The notes under the pieces: generated by a model | What the model saw: only the letters and a program-made list of their open reading frames with translations | Database searches by the model: none | Told to the model about the DNA's origin: nothing | Translations under genes and position numbers: made by a program | Assembly (NCBI GenBank): GCA_052400665.1 | Contig: JBQTGK010000002.1 | DNA from: JBQTGK01 sp052400665 | GTDB lineage: Bacteria > Bacteroidota > Bacteroidia > Bacteroidales > Marinifilaceae | DNA length: 64,000 nt | Direction: 5' to 3' (one strand) | Part shown: positions 9,946 to 20,000 of the stretch, one piece after another | Position numbering within the stretch: position 1 is the stretch's first letter | How the letters are laid out: each line of letters begins with the position of its first letter

Positions 9946-10251
9946 TGTCCTTATGAGAATATGTTTGTTGATTTTTATAATCAATATGAACAGGAATATT
10001 ATCTAGTGATTTAATCATGCAGCTGTCATGTTTAGTGTACAGTTGATAAATTATCTTTGGCTTACAGCCAAAAAAAAACACTACGAAAATTTACGATTAA
10101 TAATGAATTGGAAGATCTAATTTATTTATGGATAAACTTTGTCTTGTGCAAGGTGAAAATCAATTAGCAATAATAATAACGAGGTTATGTGTTTTGAATA
10201 GGACTTATTTCTAAACAAGAAAGCCTTAGTTAGCATCAAATAAAGGAATTA
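9946..10251. other. Spacer between susCD and GH88 gene
   Basis: Together with the hairpin this is a 424-base gap, long compared with the gaps further down. It is AT-rich with short stop-interrupted frames. I see no gene remnant and no clear promoter motif, but its length suggests that transcription may restart here for the enzyme genes. Confidence 0.4.
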
Positions 10252-11460
10252 ATGAAGAGAGTGAACAAACTGATAACAGCTTTTTTAATCTTAATTATAA
10301 CTGTTTCATGTTCTAATGAGAAGAAAGCGATAGAAAAACTTGATACTGACAAGGTCTTGGAGTATTGTGTAAAGAAAGCACAAGAAACAATGAATGACCT
10401 TACCGATGTTGACAGTTTACCGAGGAATATATATCCCGGACAAAAAAAATGGAATAAAGTAGGGAATAAGGATTGGACTTGTGGTTTTTGGCCAGGTGTA
10501 CTTTGGTATGCTTACGAGGCATCCAATGATTCTACAATTCTAGAAAAAGCAAAAGATTTTACAAATCCACTGACTGCAGTTCTTGATGTTCCTGTAGATA
10601 ATCATGATTTGGGTTTCATGTTGTACTGCAGTTTTGGAAATGGATACCGTCTTACTAAAAATCCAGAGTATCATGATTTCTTAATTGAAGCAGCAGATTC
10701 ATTGGCAACATTATACAATCCTAAGGTAGGAACTATTCTATCGTGGCCTGTAATGCGTAAGAAAATGAACTGGCCTCATAATACTATAATCGATAACATG
10801 ATAAATTTGGAGCTTTTGTTTTGGGCTTCGAAAAATGGTGGAAAACAAGAGTGGTACGATATGGCTGTTAAGCATGCCGAGACATGTATGACTACACTCG
10901 TTAGACCAGATTTTAGTACCTATCACGTTGCCGTATTCGATACGATTGATGGGCATTTTATTAAAGGTGTTACACACCAAGGATATGCTGATGATTCTCA
11001 ATGGGCACGTGGGCAAGGATGGGGAATTTATGGTTATTCTATGTGTTATCGTGAAACAGGTGAGGAGAAATTTTTAGAAACATCTAAAAAACTAGCTGAT
11101 GTTTTTATTGATCGTTTATCCGAGGATGGTGTTCCTTATTGGGATTTCGACGATCCTTCAATTCCGAACGCGCCAAAAGATGCCTCAGCAGCAGCCGTTG
11201 TAGCTTCTGGTATGTTGGAGCTTTCAACATTCGTGAAAGACAAAGCAGATCAATTGAAATATAGAAATGCAGCTGTTTCTTTATTGACAAAACTTTCGAC
11301 AGATATGTATCTAAGTAAAGATGAGAATCAGGCAATGTTGTTGCATTCAACAGGTCATCTTCCTCATGATTCTGAAATTGATGCATCGATAATATATGCA
11401 GACTACTATTTTATTGAAGCTTTACTTCGACTAAAGAAAATTGAAGAAAAAGAATCATAA
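10252..11460 (+). CDS. GH88 unsaturated glucuronyl hydrolase, lipoprotein
   Basis: Removes the 4,5-unsaturated uronic acid left at the non-reducing end of oligosaccharides by polysaccharide lyases. The 402 residues begin with a lipoprotein signal (Cys20 in TVSCSNE). GH88 motifs are clear: WTCGFWPGVLWYAYE near 75-89, NHDLGF with Asp119, DNMINLELLFW with Asp181, then HQGYADDSQWARGQGWGIYG and DASAAAVVASGML. Asp119 and Asp181 match the two aspartates known to act in this family. Length is normal. It fits with the four lyase genes downstream. GH88 and GH105 are similar in role, but these motifs fit GH88. Confidence 0.93.
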   Translation: MKRVNKLITAFLILIITVSCSNEKKAIEKLDTDKVLEYCVKKAQETMNDLTDVDSLPRNIYPGQKKWNKVGNKDWTCGFWPGVLWYAYEASNDSTILEKAKDFTNPLTAVLDVPVDNHDLGFMLYCSFGNGYRLTKNPEYHDFLIEAADSLATLYNPKVGTILSWPVMRKKMNWPHNTIIDNMINLELLFWASKNGGKQEWYDMAVKHAETCMTTLVRPDFSTYHVAVFDTIDGHFIKGVTHQGYADDSQWARGQGWGIYGYSMCYRETGEEKFLETSKKLADVFIDRLSEDGVPYWDFDDPSIPNAPKDASAAAVVASGMLELSTFVKDKADQLKYRNAAVSLLTKLSTDMYLSKDENQAMLLHSTGHLPHDSEIDASIIYADYYFIEALLRLKKIEEKES

Positions 11461-11499
11461 GGAATAAGAAATTAGAATGTCTTTCTAAAGAATAATAAA

Positions 11500-12942
11500 A
11501 TGAAAAATTATATCGTGAACATTAAAATGATGCTAGTTGTAGCTTTGTGTATAATGTTTATAAAAGTAGAGGCTCAAAAAGTTGAACTGATTTATACAAC
11601 AACTTCGGATAGATGGGTAAAAGATAAAAAAGCAGCGAAATTTGAGAAAAATATAGCTGGAAATCCTGATATTACAGTATATGCTGATAGTTCTTTGCAG
11701 GTTGTAGATGGTATTGGTGGTGCTTTTAATGAATTGGGTTGGACTGCGACTTTAGCTTTGCCAAAGGAAGATGCATCTAAAGTATTTGATGCGCTTTTTG
11801 GAGAAGATGGATGTAATTTTTCAATGGGTAGGGTACCAATAGGTGCAAGTGATTATGCTTTGAGTTATTATTCTATGGACGATGTGCCGGAAGATTTTGA
11901 AATGCGTGATTTTAATATCGATCGTGATCGTTTTATCATGATTCCTTATTTAAAAGAAGCATTTAAACGTCGCCCAAATTTTAAACTATGGGGTTCCCCT
12001 TGGACTCCTCCAGCATGGATGAAAGTGAACGAACATTACTCTTTGCGAGCTGGTGAAATGGGAGAAGGTAGAACAGGTGGTAATAAAATGGCTCCTGGTA
12101 AAGAAATTAGAACCAGTTCAACAGCTTTTAAAATGCAGAAACGATATTTAGAAGCTTATGCTTTGTATTTTTCTAAATTTGTAAAGGCTTACAAAGAAGC
12201 AGGAACGCCTGTTTTTATGATTCAGCCGCAAAATGAAATTTTATACGCACCCAACTGGCCTGCATGTACTTGGTTAACAGAAGATATGTCCTACTTTATT
12301 GGAGACTTCTTAGGTCCTAAATTTGAAGCGGACAGTATAGATACTGAAATATGGTTAGGTACAATCAACAGTCCTGATCCTAGGTATGTACAATATGCGC
12401 TTAAGCATAAAAATGCCAAAAAATACATCAAAGGTGTAGGTTTTCAGTGGAATGGTGAACGATCCATTCCAACCATTGCAAAAGAATTTCCTAATGTTAA
12501 ATTAATGCAAACAGAGAATAAGTGTGGAGAACAGGAAAATGACTGGTCGTCATTAGAAAGATCTTGGAAATCGATGGTGCATTATTTTAATAATGGAGCA
12601 GGATCTTACTTATATTGGAACATGATTTTGGATGAAACGGGTAAAAGTGCCTGGGGATGGCCTCAAAATTCGATGGTGGTAATCGATAAAAACACCAAAG
12701 AAGTGAAATACAACGATGAATTTTATTTATTCAAACACCTTTCACATTTTGTACAACCTGGTGATCATTTCTTGAAGTCAGAAGGAGAAAACCAATTGGC
12801 ATTTAAATTAAAAGATGGACGTACAATGTTGATGGTTTATAATCCAGATAAGAACGAAAAAATATTGAATATTAAACTTGGTGAGATAAACTTAAAAGCG
12901 AAGCTGAAAGCTGTTTCTATCAATACAATTGTACTGAACTAA
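11500..12942 (+). CDS. GH30-family glycoside hydrolase
   Basis: A 480-residue secreted (beta/alpha)8-barrel enzyme with signal peptide to about residue 25 (VEAQ). The N-terminal VVDGIGGAFNELG, SMGRVPIGASDYA, LWGSPWTPPAWMK, PQNE (acid/base Glu246) and MQTENKCG (nucleophile Glu339) are GH30 signatures. The short C-terminal beta-domain ends in a typical hydrophobic strand. Known GH30 activities include beta-glucosylceramidase, beta-xylosidase, beta-1,6-glucanase, beta-fucosidase and glucuronoxylanase, so the linkage is not settled. It follows GH88 by 39 bases and ends just before a strong terminator, making a GH88-GH30 unit. Confidence 0.93.
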   Translation: MKNYIVNIKMMLVVALCIMFIKVEAQKVELIYTTTSDRWVKDKKAAKFEKNIAGNPDITVYADSSLQVVDGIGGAFNELGWTATLALPKEDASKVFDALFGEDGCNFSMGRVPIGASDYALSYYSMDDVPEDFEMRDFNIDRDRFIMIPYLKEAFKRRPNFKLWGSPWTPPAWMKVNEHYSLRAGEMGEGRTGGNKMAPGKEIRTSSTAFKMQKRYLEAYALYFSKFVKAYKEAGTPVFMIQPQNEILYAPNWPACTWLTEDMSYFIGDFLGPKFEADSIDTEIWLGTINSPDPRYVQYALKHKNAKKYIKGVGFQWNGERSIPTIAKEFPNVKLMQTENKCGEQENDWSSLERSWKSMVHYFNNGAGSYLYWNMILDETGKSAWGWPQNSMVVIDKNTKEVKYNDEFYLFKHLSHFVQPGDHFLKSEGENQLAFKLKDGRTMLMVYNPDKNEKILNIKLGEINLKAKLKAVSINTIVLN

Positions 12943-12957
12943 GTTGTAGATATTAAT

Positions 12958-12998
12958 AAGGTTCTGTTCCCTTTATTAAAGGGAATAGAACTTTTTTT
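12958..12998 (+). terminator. Intrinsic terminator after GH30 gene
   Basis: A stem from 12961 (GTTCTGTTCCCTTT) to 12991 (AAAGGGAATAGAAC) with a 3-base ATT loop and one G-T pair is followed by seven T residues. It is a textbook terminator lying inside the run of co-directed enzyme genes, implying more than one transcript or partial read-through. Confidence 0.85.
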
Positions 12999-13064
12999 CA
13001 ATAGATTTTTTTTTACCGATAAAGAGAATTTAAAAGACTGTAACTACTTAAAATTAAATATAAA

Positions 13065-14711
13065 ATGAAAAAATTACATCTTCAAATATCCACTTTGCTA
13101 TTGTTGGTTCTGACGATTTTTCCAGGAGCAAGCATGTCACAAAACTCAATTCAGATTGATACAAAATCTGAAGGTGAGAAATTCGAACACTTTTGGAGTA
13201 AGTGTGTAGGTGCCGGTAGAGCCAATGAAGCCTTAAGAGCTGGGTGGCTTGAGCAAATGGAGCAAGTACAGGAAAATTGTGGCTTTGAGTACGTCCGTTT
13301 TCATGGCCTGTTTCACGACGATATGTTTCCTGTTTTTGAAAAAAATGGGAAAACAGTATACAATTGGCAATACATTGATGATGTGTTTGACCGTTTATTA
13401 GACTTAAACGTAAAACCGTTTGTTGAATTGGCTTTTTTGCCTAAAAGTATGGCCGCAAAAGATTCAAAAACAGTTTTTTGGTGGAAAGCCAATATTACAC
13501 CTACTGAAGATTCATTTGAAAAATGGCACGATTTAGTGTCTGCCTTTACACAGCATGCGGTTGATCGATATGGTATTGATGAAGTGTTAACTTGGTATTT
13601 CGAAGTGTGGAACGAGCCAAACCTGTATCAATTATTCTGGGATGGTACTAAATCACAGTATTTCGAAATGTATAAGCAATCAGCATTAGCTGTAAAAGCT
13701 GTTGATAAACGTCTTAGAATTGGTGGTCCGGCTACAAGTAACTTTGTGCCCGATGCGCGTTTTGATACTGAAACCTTAGACAATAAAGCTGCGGAAGAAG
13801 TTTTTACTATTGATGATATTAATAAGTTGGATTGGCATGGTGTGTGGATTGAAGATTTCTTGAAGTATTGCGATAAAGAGAATTTACCTGTTGATTTTGT
13901 TAGCTGTCATCCTTACCCAACCGATTATGCCTTTAATCCTGAAACAGGAAAAGGAAGAGGTCTTACCCGTTTTATTCATGCTCCAAAGTTGGATATGGAA
14001 TGGTTGAAAAAAACAGTTGAAAAAAGTGCTTTCCCAAATGCAGAAATTCACTTGACAGAGTGGAATACCAGTCCCAGTAGTAGAGATGCCATGCATGATT
14101 TCTTACCTCCAGCAGCCTATATTGTAAAATCTAATCTAGATTGTCTTGGCTTGGCTAATTCGTTGGCTTTTTGGACGTTTACCGATATTTTTGAAGAAAA
14201 AGGTGGCGCTTCGAGTATCTTTCATGGTGGTTTTGGAATGATAAATTATCAGGGGCTAGTTAAGCCTAGCTATCATGCTTATCGTATGTTGCACCAGTTA
14301 GGAGATGAAGAACTGTTTAAAAATGATTATCTGTTTGTAAGTCGTAAATCAGCAAATGGTAAAATAGTAGCCTTAGCTTATAATTATCCTAAAGAGTATT
14401 ATGGTTCTGTTCCTGCAGGAAATAATAAATTGGAAGAAGGAACATCGAGAATGCTTGATTTCAAACTTACAGGTTTGCAAGCGGGAAAAATGTTCAAAAT
14501 CGAAATCTTAGATAAAGACCACGGGAATATTCATAATTCTTGGGAAGCAATGGGAAAACCAGAACCTCCAACACGTGAGCAGATAAAAGTGATGAAAAAA
14601 GCAGCGAATGCACTAAAAACTGAAGTGGTATCGGCTGATAAAGACGGTAACTTAATCATTAAGCATGAAATTACACCTTGGAGTTTAGTGCTTATTGAGC
14701 AAATAAATTAG
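13065..14711 (+). CDS. GH39-family glycoside hydrolase (beta-xylosidase/iduronidase type)
   Basis: A 548-residue secreted protein (signal peptide to about residue 25). The GH39 barrel motifs are HFWSKCVGAGRANEALR near 42, FEYVRFHGLFHDDM, YFEVWNEPNLYQLFW with acid/base Glu184, RIGGPATS and HLTEWNTSPSSR with nucleophile Glu332. GH39 enzymes act on beta-xylosides, alpha-L-iduronides and related residues; either would suit a glycan with uronic acid and xylose. It follows a terminator, so it probably starts a second transcript, and the DUF1961 gene follows closely. The family call is firm and the substrate is open. Confidence 0.92.
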   Translation: MKKLHLQISTLLLLVLTIFPGASMSQNSIQIDTKSEGEKFEHFWSKCVGAGRANEALRAGWLEQMEQVQENCGFEYVRFHGLFHDDMFPVFEKNGKTVYNWQYIDDVFDRLLDLNVKPFVELAFLPKSMAAKDSKTVFWWKANITPTEDSFEKWHDLVSAFTQHAVDRYGIDEVLTWYFEVWNEPNLYQLFWDGTKSQYFEMYKQSALAVKAVDKRLRIGGPATSNFVPDARFDTETLDNKAAEEVFTIDDINKLDWHGVWIEDFLKYCDKENLPVDFVSCHPYPTDYAFNPETGKGRGLTRFIHAPKLDMEWLKKTVEKSAFPNAEIHLTEWNTSPSSRDAMHDFLPPAAYIVKSNLDCLGLANSLAFWTFTDIFEEKGGASSIFHGGFGMINYQGLVKPSYHAYRMLHQLGDEELFKNDYLFVSRKSANGKIVALAYNYPKEYYGSVPAGNNKLEEGTSRMLDFKLTGLQAGKMFKIEILDKDHGNIHNSWEAMGKPEPPTREQIKVMKKAANALKTEVVSADKDGNLIIKHEITPWSLVLIEQIN

Positions 14712-14735
14712 ATTAATATAAAACCTAACTTGATC

Positions 14736-15533
14736 ATGCATTATTTCTTTAAAAGCCTTGCTTATTTGACTGTTGCTTGTCTTCTAATGAGCTGTTCGGC
14801 TAAGCCGAAGAACGATTTCGAAAGCTTAAACTCCTCGAAAGATTGGACTTTAAAGCTTTCTGATTCATGCACGGGAAACTGGCAGGATAATTGGTTTTTG
14901 GATGGCTTGATTGCCACTGTTGAAAACAGTAAAAAAGGAATGAACTTTACTGCAGGACCTGAATTTAGGAACGATGCACATCATGCTGTTCTTTGGACAA
15001 AAGAATCTTTCAAAGGTGATGTTAAAATCGAGTACAATTATACGCGAACTGATATGCAGGTAATCAATGTCAATATTCTATACATACAAGCACAGGGAAT
15101 TGGCACGGGACCTTACGATAAGGATATTTCTAAATGGAATAAATTAAGAGAAGTGCCAAAAATGAGTCTTTATTATAATTATATGAATCCACTTCATATT
15201 AGTTATGCAGCCTTTCCTATGGTTAATGAAGATCCTGAAAATGATTATTTGCGTGTAAGAAAATATCCAGTTACGGATGACATTAGCTTTCAAGATATGG
15301 AAGTAGAGCCTTCTTATTTTGATATCGGACTTTTTCTTCCTAATGTGACCTATAAAGTTACTGTTATAAAAACGGACGCACAATTACTTATGAATGTTGA
15401 AGGTGGTGGAAAGAAGAAACTTTATTCGTGGGATATATCAGATAAAGAAAAATTGATTGAGGGACGAATCGGATTAAGACATATGTATACACGTTCGGCT
15501 CGATATAGTGATTTCAAGGTTTCGATTAAATAA
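14736..15533 (+). CDS. DUF1961-family lipoprotein (YesU-like)
   Basis: A 265-residue lipoprotein (LLMSCSAK, Cys20). The frame is open from a TTG at 14730, but the ATG at 14736 gives a normal lipoprotein signal and is preferred. The body (WTKESFKGDVKIEYNYTRTD, QGIGTGPYDKDISKW, MSLYYNYMNPLHISYAAF, GRIGLRHMYTRSARYSDFKV) looks like DUF1961, a concanavalin-type beta-sandwich family that includes Bacillus YesU from a pectin cluster. No activity is established that I can rely on. It lies between GH39 and GH29 with gaps under 40 bases, so it is probably co-transcribed and acts on or binds the same glycan. Confidence 0.75.
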   Translation: MHYFFKSLAYLTVACLLMSCSAKPKNDFESLNSSKDWTLKLSDSCTGNWQDNWFLDGLIATVENSKKGMNFTAGPEFRNDAHHAVLWTKESFKGDVKIEYNYTRTDMQVINVNILYIQAQGIGTGPYDKDISKWNKLREVPKMSLYYNYMNPLHISYAAFPMVNEDPENDYLRVRKYPVTDDISFQDMEVEPSYFDIGLFLPNVTYKVTVIKTDAQLLMNVEGGGKKKLYSWDISDKEKLIEGRIGLRHMYTRSARYSDFKVSIK

Positions 15534-15569
15534 TAAGAGTAAAAAATAATATAGTAATAGAATTTAGTT

Positions 15570-16943
15570 ATGAATAAAATAGTACAGGTTTTCGCAATTA
15601 GTGTTCTACTATTCAGTTTTGGATGTGGACAGAAGACAAAGAAAAATACTGATGATAAAGCAGTCGTGAAATTATCGGATGATGAACGAATGGAATGGTG
15701 GCGCGATGCTCGATTCGGAATGTTTATTCATTGGGGAGCCTATGCTATTCCTGGAGGGGAGCGCAATGGTGAAGTTTGTAAAGGTGGTGCCGAATGGATC
15801 ATGGATAAATTGGATTATACCATTGAGGATTACGAAAAGGAAGTTACAGCTAAATTTAATCCGGTAAAGTTTGATGCTGATGCATGGGTAAAAATGGCAA
15901 AAGATGCAGGTATGAAATACATTGTATTAACATCTAAGCATCACGATGGATTTTGTCTTTGGGATTCTGAAATTACCCATTATGATGTGATGGAAGCTTG
16001 TCCGTTTAAGCGCGATATCGTTAAAGAATTATCAGAAGCTTGTAAAAAAGCTGATATGAGATTCTGTTTGTACCATTCAATTGTTGATTGGCATCATCCA
16101 CAAGCTCAGGCTCCTTTGTATCCAAATTACAATGCGGGTCAAAAAGATCAGACGGTTGTGAATCCTGAATTTCCAAAATACTATGAGAATTATTTAAAAC
16201 CAATGGTTGGTGAATTGCTAACGAAGTACGATAATGTTGATGTTATCTGGTTTGATGGTGATTGGATTGCTGATTATACGACTGAAATGGGTAAAGATTT
16301 TTATTCTTATATCCGCAGTGTAAAACCAAATGTAATTGTAAATAACCGTGTTGACAAAGGTCGTAACGGAATGGAAGGAATGGATAAAGAAGGTGAATTT
16401 GCCGGTGATTTTGGTACTCCTGAGCAAGAAATTCCTGCAACTGGTATCGATTCTGATTGGGAAGCATGCATGACAATGAATGGCTCTTGGGGTTATAAAC
16501 CATCAGATGAACACTGGAAAAGCAATACAGTATTGATTCGACACTTAGTGGATATTGTTTCGAAAGGTGGAAACTTCTTATTAAATATTGGACCTGATGC
16601 ACAAGGTTTATTTCCACAACAGAGTATCGATCGCTTAAAGGCAATTGGAGAGTGGACCAAAGAAAATGGAGAAGCGGTTTATGGTGCTAAAGCAAGTCCT
16701 TTCGAGCGTCCAGAGTGGGGAAGATACACTAGTAAGTCAGGTGTTGTATATGCTCATGTATTCGATTGGCCTAAAGATGGAAAACTAATTTTAGATTCAA
16801 GCATCAAAATTAAAAGTGCACGTTTACTAGGCGATTCATCATCAGAATTGAAAGTAAATACTGTTGGAAATGTAATTTCCGTAGAAGTTCCGAAAAAAGC
16901 ATCTAATAGTTATGCTAGCGTAATAAAGTTAATTGTAGAATAG
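15570..16943 (+). CDS. GH29 alpha-L-fucosidase, lipoprotein
   Basis: Releases alpha-linked L-fucose. The 457 residues begin with a lipoprotein signal (Cys19). GH29 motifs are present in order: WWRDARFGMFIHWG near 43, YIVLTSKHHDGFCLWDS near 117, LYHSIVDWHHP near 167, VIWFDGDW with nucleophile Asp229, and KGGNFLLNIGPDAQG. A small beta-domain ends the protein. Two GH95 genes in the locus support fucose (or a fucose-like residue) in the substrate. A perfect long hairpin follows the gene. Confidence 0.95.
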   Translation: MNKIVQVFAISVLLFSFGCGQKTKKNTDDKAVVKLSDDERMEWWRDARFGMFIHWGAYAIPGGERNGEVCKGGAEWIMDKLDYTIEDYEKEVTAKFNPVKFDADAWVKMAKDAGMKYIVLTSKHHDGFCLWDSEITHYDVMEACPFKRDIVKELSEACKKADMRFCLYHSIVDWHHPQAQAPLYPNYNAGQKDQTVVNPEFPKYYENYLKPMVGELLTKYDNVDVIWFDGDWIADYTTEMGKDFYSYIRSVKPNVIVNNRVDKGRNGMEGMDKEGEFAGDFGTPEQEIPATGIDSDWEACMTMNGSWGYKPSDEHWKSNTVLIRHLVDIVSKGGNFLLNIGPDAQGLFPQQSIDRLKAIGEWTKENGEAVYGAKASPFERPEWGRYTSKSGVVYAHVFDWPKDGKLILDSSIKIKSARLLGDSSSELKVNTVGNVISVEVPKKASNSYASVIKLIVE

Positions 16944-16964
16944 AATCTATAAGTCTTAAATAAT

Positions 16965-16998
16965 TAACGGCAAGTATTCTTAATAATACTTGCCGTTA
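16965..16998 (+). terminator. Perfect hairpin after GH29 gene
   Basis: TAACGGCAAGTATT (16965-16978) and AATACTTGCCGTTA (16985-16998) are exact complements around a 6-base loop. Only a weak T-rich stretch follows, so this may be a terminator with leak or an mRNA 3' stabilizer. It ends the GH39-DUF1961-GH29 group. Confidence 0.65.
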
Positions 16999-17089
16999 TT
17001 CAATAAGCTAAATTCCTCTTTTCAAATACTGACTATTCATTCTAGTATTTTTTCCTGCCAAATATAGAATTAAAAGAAAATCAAAACTG

Positions 17090-20000
17090 ATGAAACTATA
17101 CTTATCCATACTTCTTCTATTGCTAGCAAATGTTACGCAAGCTCAATTAAAACTCTCTATAGGGAAACCTGATTTCTCCGATTGGTCAGGAATTATAAAA
17201 GTCAAAAACAAGCATGCAAATATTCATAGTGGTGAAGCTATTTTTTTTGCATATCCAAAGCTTAAAAGTCACTCGAAAGGTTATAGAGATTATTATACAG
17301 ATGCTTGCGATTGGAGTAAGTTTGCGGGTATATCTTTTGAGATTTTCACTAAAAATGAATCGGCTACAGCGATAGAACTTGAATTTTCTGTAGCACCCGA
17401 AAGTACGAGAAAACTTCAAGCCAAAAGTACAGCAACTATTCATGTTCTTGGAAAAGGTTGGCAATCTGTTTTTGTACCTTGGAACATGTTTAATCTGGCT
17501 GAAGGACAGAGAGGTACACTTCAAGGAGTAAGTAAGCTGAGAATTAAAGCGACATCAGAAAAAAATAAAAGCTTACAAATCAAAGATATTAATTTGCTTA
17601 AGGGGCAAACCATTGCTTTAGATGCCCCAATTAAAGGTAAATCTGCTCAAGCTGGTTCTATTGTGGAATACGAAATAGAGATAGGCAACACATCCAAGAA
17701 AAATCAAAAAATACAACTCGTTTTTCCTAGAGTGGGATGGGAAGCAATGAAAGCTTCTGTTGAGCCAAGTACGCTTGAATTATCACCAAATGAAATTAAA
17801 TCTTGCAAGGTCTTGGTTAAACTTCCCGAATCACTTCCGCAAGGGGCAAGAGAAAAGCAAGTTTTAAAAGCCATTGCAAATGGAAATACAACAGCTACGT
17901 TAGAGTTTACTACAGCTGTTACTGTACCTTCTCCTTTTATGGTGCATACAAGCGAAAACTGGAATGTTGTTTTAGATAAAATTGAAAAATACGACTGGGC
18001 AAAAGAAGGCTTGGCAGAATATGAAGCGAAAGCACATAAATGGAAAGTTCCCAACTATGCAAACAAAGATGCACAAATAGATGTTTTTCGAGGTCCTTAT
18101 TTATTTCATAATAATGAGGCAGGAAGCATGATGAATTGTGCCATTGCTTATCGTTTAACGGGTAAAAAGGAATATGCTCAAAAGTGCGTTGATTTCTTGC
18201 GAAAACTCTCCGATGAGAAAAAAGGATATCCTGCTACTTTAAGAGTCAATCAAAATAATTTTGTAAAAGAAGGTGGCGTATTTCAAGATGTTGCGAGAGG
18301 TTATGACATGGTGAAAGATTGTGATCTACTGACTAAAGAAGATCATAGACTTATAGAAAAAACACTTCGTTTGTATGTTGAAACTGCCATGTTGGGTAAC
18401 GACAATGGAGGTGTTAATAATTGGGATCTTAGTGAATTAGCTGGAGCTTTTTATAGTGCTTTGGTAATTCAGGATTGGGATTTGGTGGATTGGTGTCTAA
18501 ACTCACCATCTGGAGTTTATCGTCAGTTTACGCAAGGTGTTATGAGTGATGGATGGTGGTACGAATGTGCGGTTGGTTACAACCTTTGGTGTTCAACCAT
18601 GTTTTCTGAAATGGCAATTGCTTTGCGTCCATGGGGAGAGAATTTTGTAGATGCACAAAAGCCTATTGGTACAACACCATACTATTCTTTGTTGCCAGAA
18701 CGTATGAAGCCAGGTTTATATGGAATGAACTTTGATAAATGGGGAACCATTAACAAAAATAGTGTTGGAATTAAAGATATGTGGAATGCTCTTATTCCGT
18801 TTTTAGATTACCGCGGAGTCATGTTTGCTGTTAACGATGCTAAGGAAGATTTAGTTGTTGGAGAACCATACGAATTAGCCTATTATTTATATGGCGATCC
18901 TGAGTATGCAGCAGTGATTAATCGTGGTAAAACCCGCAACTTATTGTATGGAGTTCCTGAATTACCACTTGTAGAATCTGAAAAAATAAAACAATCGGCC
19001 TATTCTGATAATATGGGGATTGTACAATTGCGTAGCCAAACAAAAAATAGAGAACAGAGCGAACAAATTCAGGCGGTGTTACATTACGGAACATTTGGAG
19101 GATATCACGGTCATTTCGATAGAACCAATTTCTTGAGCATGATGCGATATGGACGAAGTTTCTATAATCCTGAAATGTTTTGGTATGGCTATAAGTCGCA
19201 TTTGTATAAGTTTTTGGTGCAAACATCCATCAATAAAAATATGGTGGTTGTCGATCAAAAAATGCAGGAGCCTAAGGAAAGTTTTAAAACCTTATACTAT
19301 ACTGGAGATATGATGCAGGCAACTGCCGTTGAAACTAAGTCACGTTGGAGTAATCCTCCTTATGGTGGAATGATATATGGCGACAAAAAGCATATGACAT
19401 TTGCTGAAAAAGCATTTGAAGAAGGTCGTTCTGTTGTTGTGCCTGTTGATGCTCCTGCTTATGGAACGATAACTGATTTTACAGAATCAGTACTGCAACG
19501 CAGACTAATGATTATGATGGACGATTATGTAGTCTTGGCCGATTATTTACAAGCTGATACTGAACATACTTACGATTGGTTGTTTCAAATGAAAGGTTTT
19601 AAAGAACTACTAGCTGATAAATCGGAGCGAATTAAACACGATAATCAAATGAGTGCTGACCCACTAAGTAGTGCGCAGTTTATTACAGATTGTGATTGGT
19701 ACAAAACGAATGGAGCTTCCCGTGCTCAATTCGAAATGTGTTGGGGAGAAGGCTGTGATAATGGAGGAGCTCGTATGCCACACAGTGAAGATGGACCATT
19801 AAAGATTGATGTTATTACTGCTTGGCCACAACAAAATGATATCATGATAGGTACCGCTCCTGAAAGTTTTGGAGTCAATAAGCAATTATGGTATTCGGTA
19901 AAAGCCGATGATCAAATTTTAGTAAATGATAGCACAGGTGCCTGGATTTTGGGTAGCAAAAATATAGAGCTTAACATCGAAGGGAAGAGTCAATTAACTC

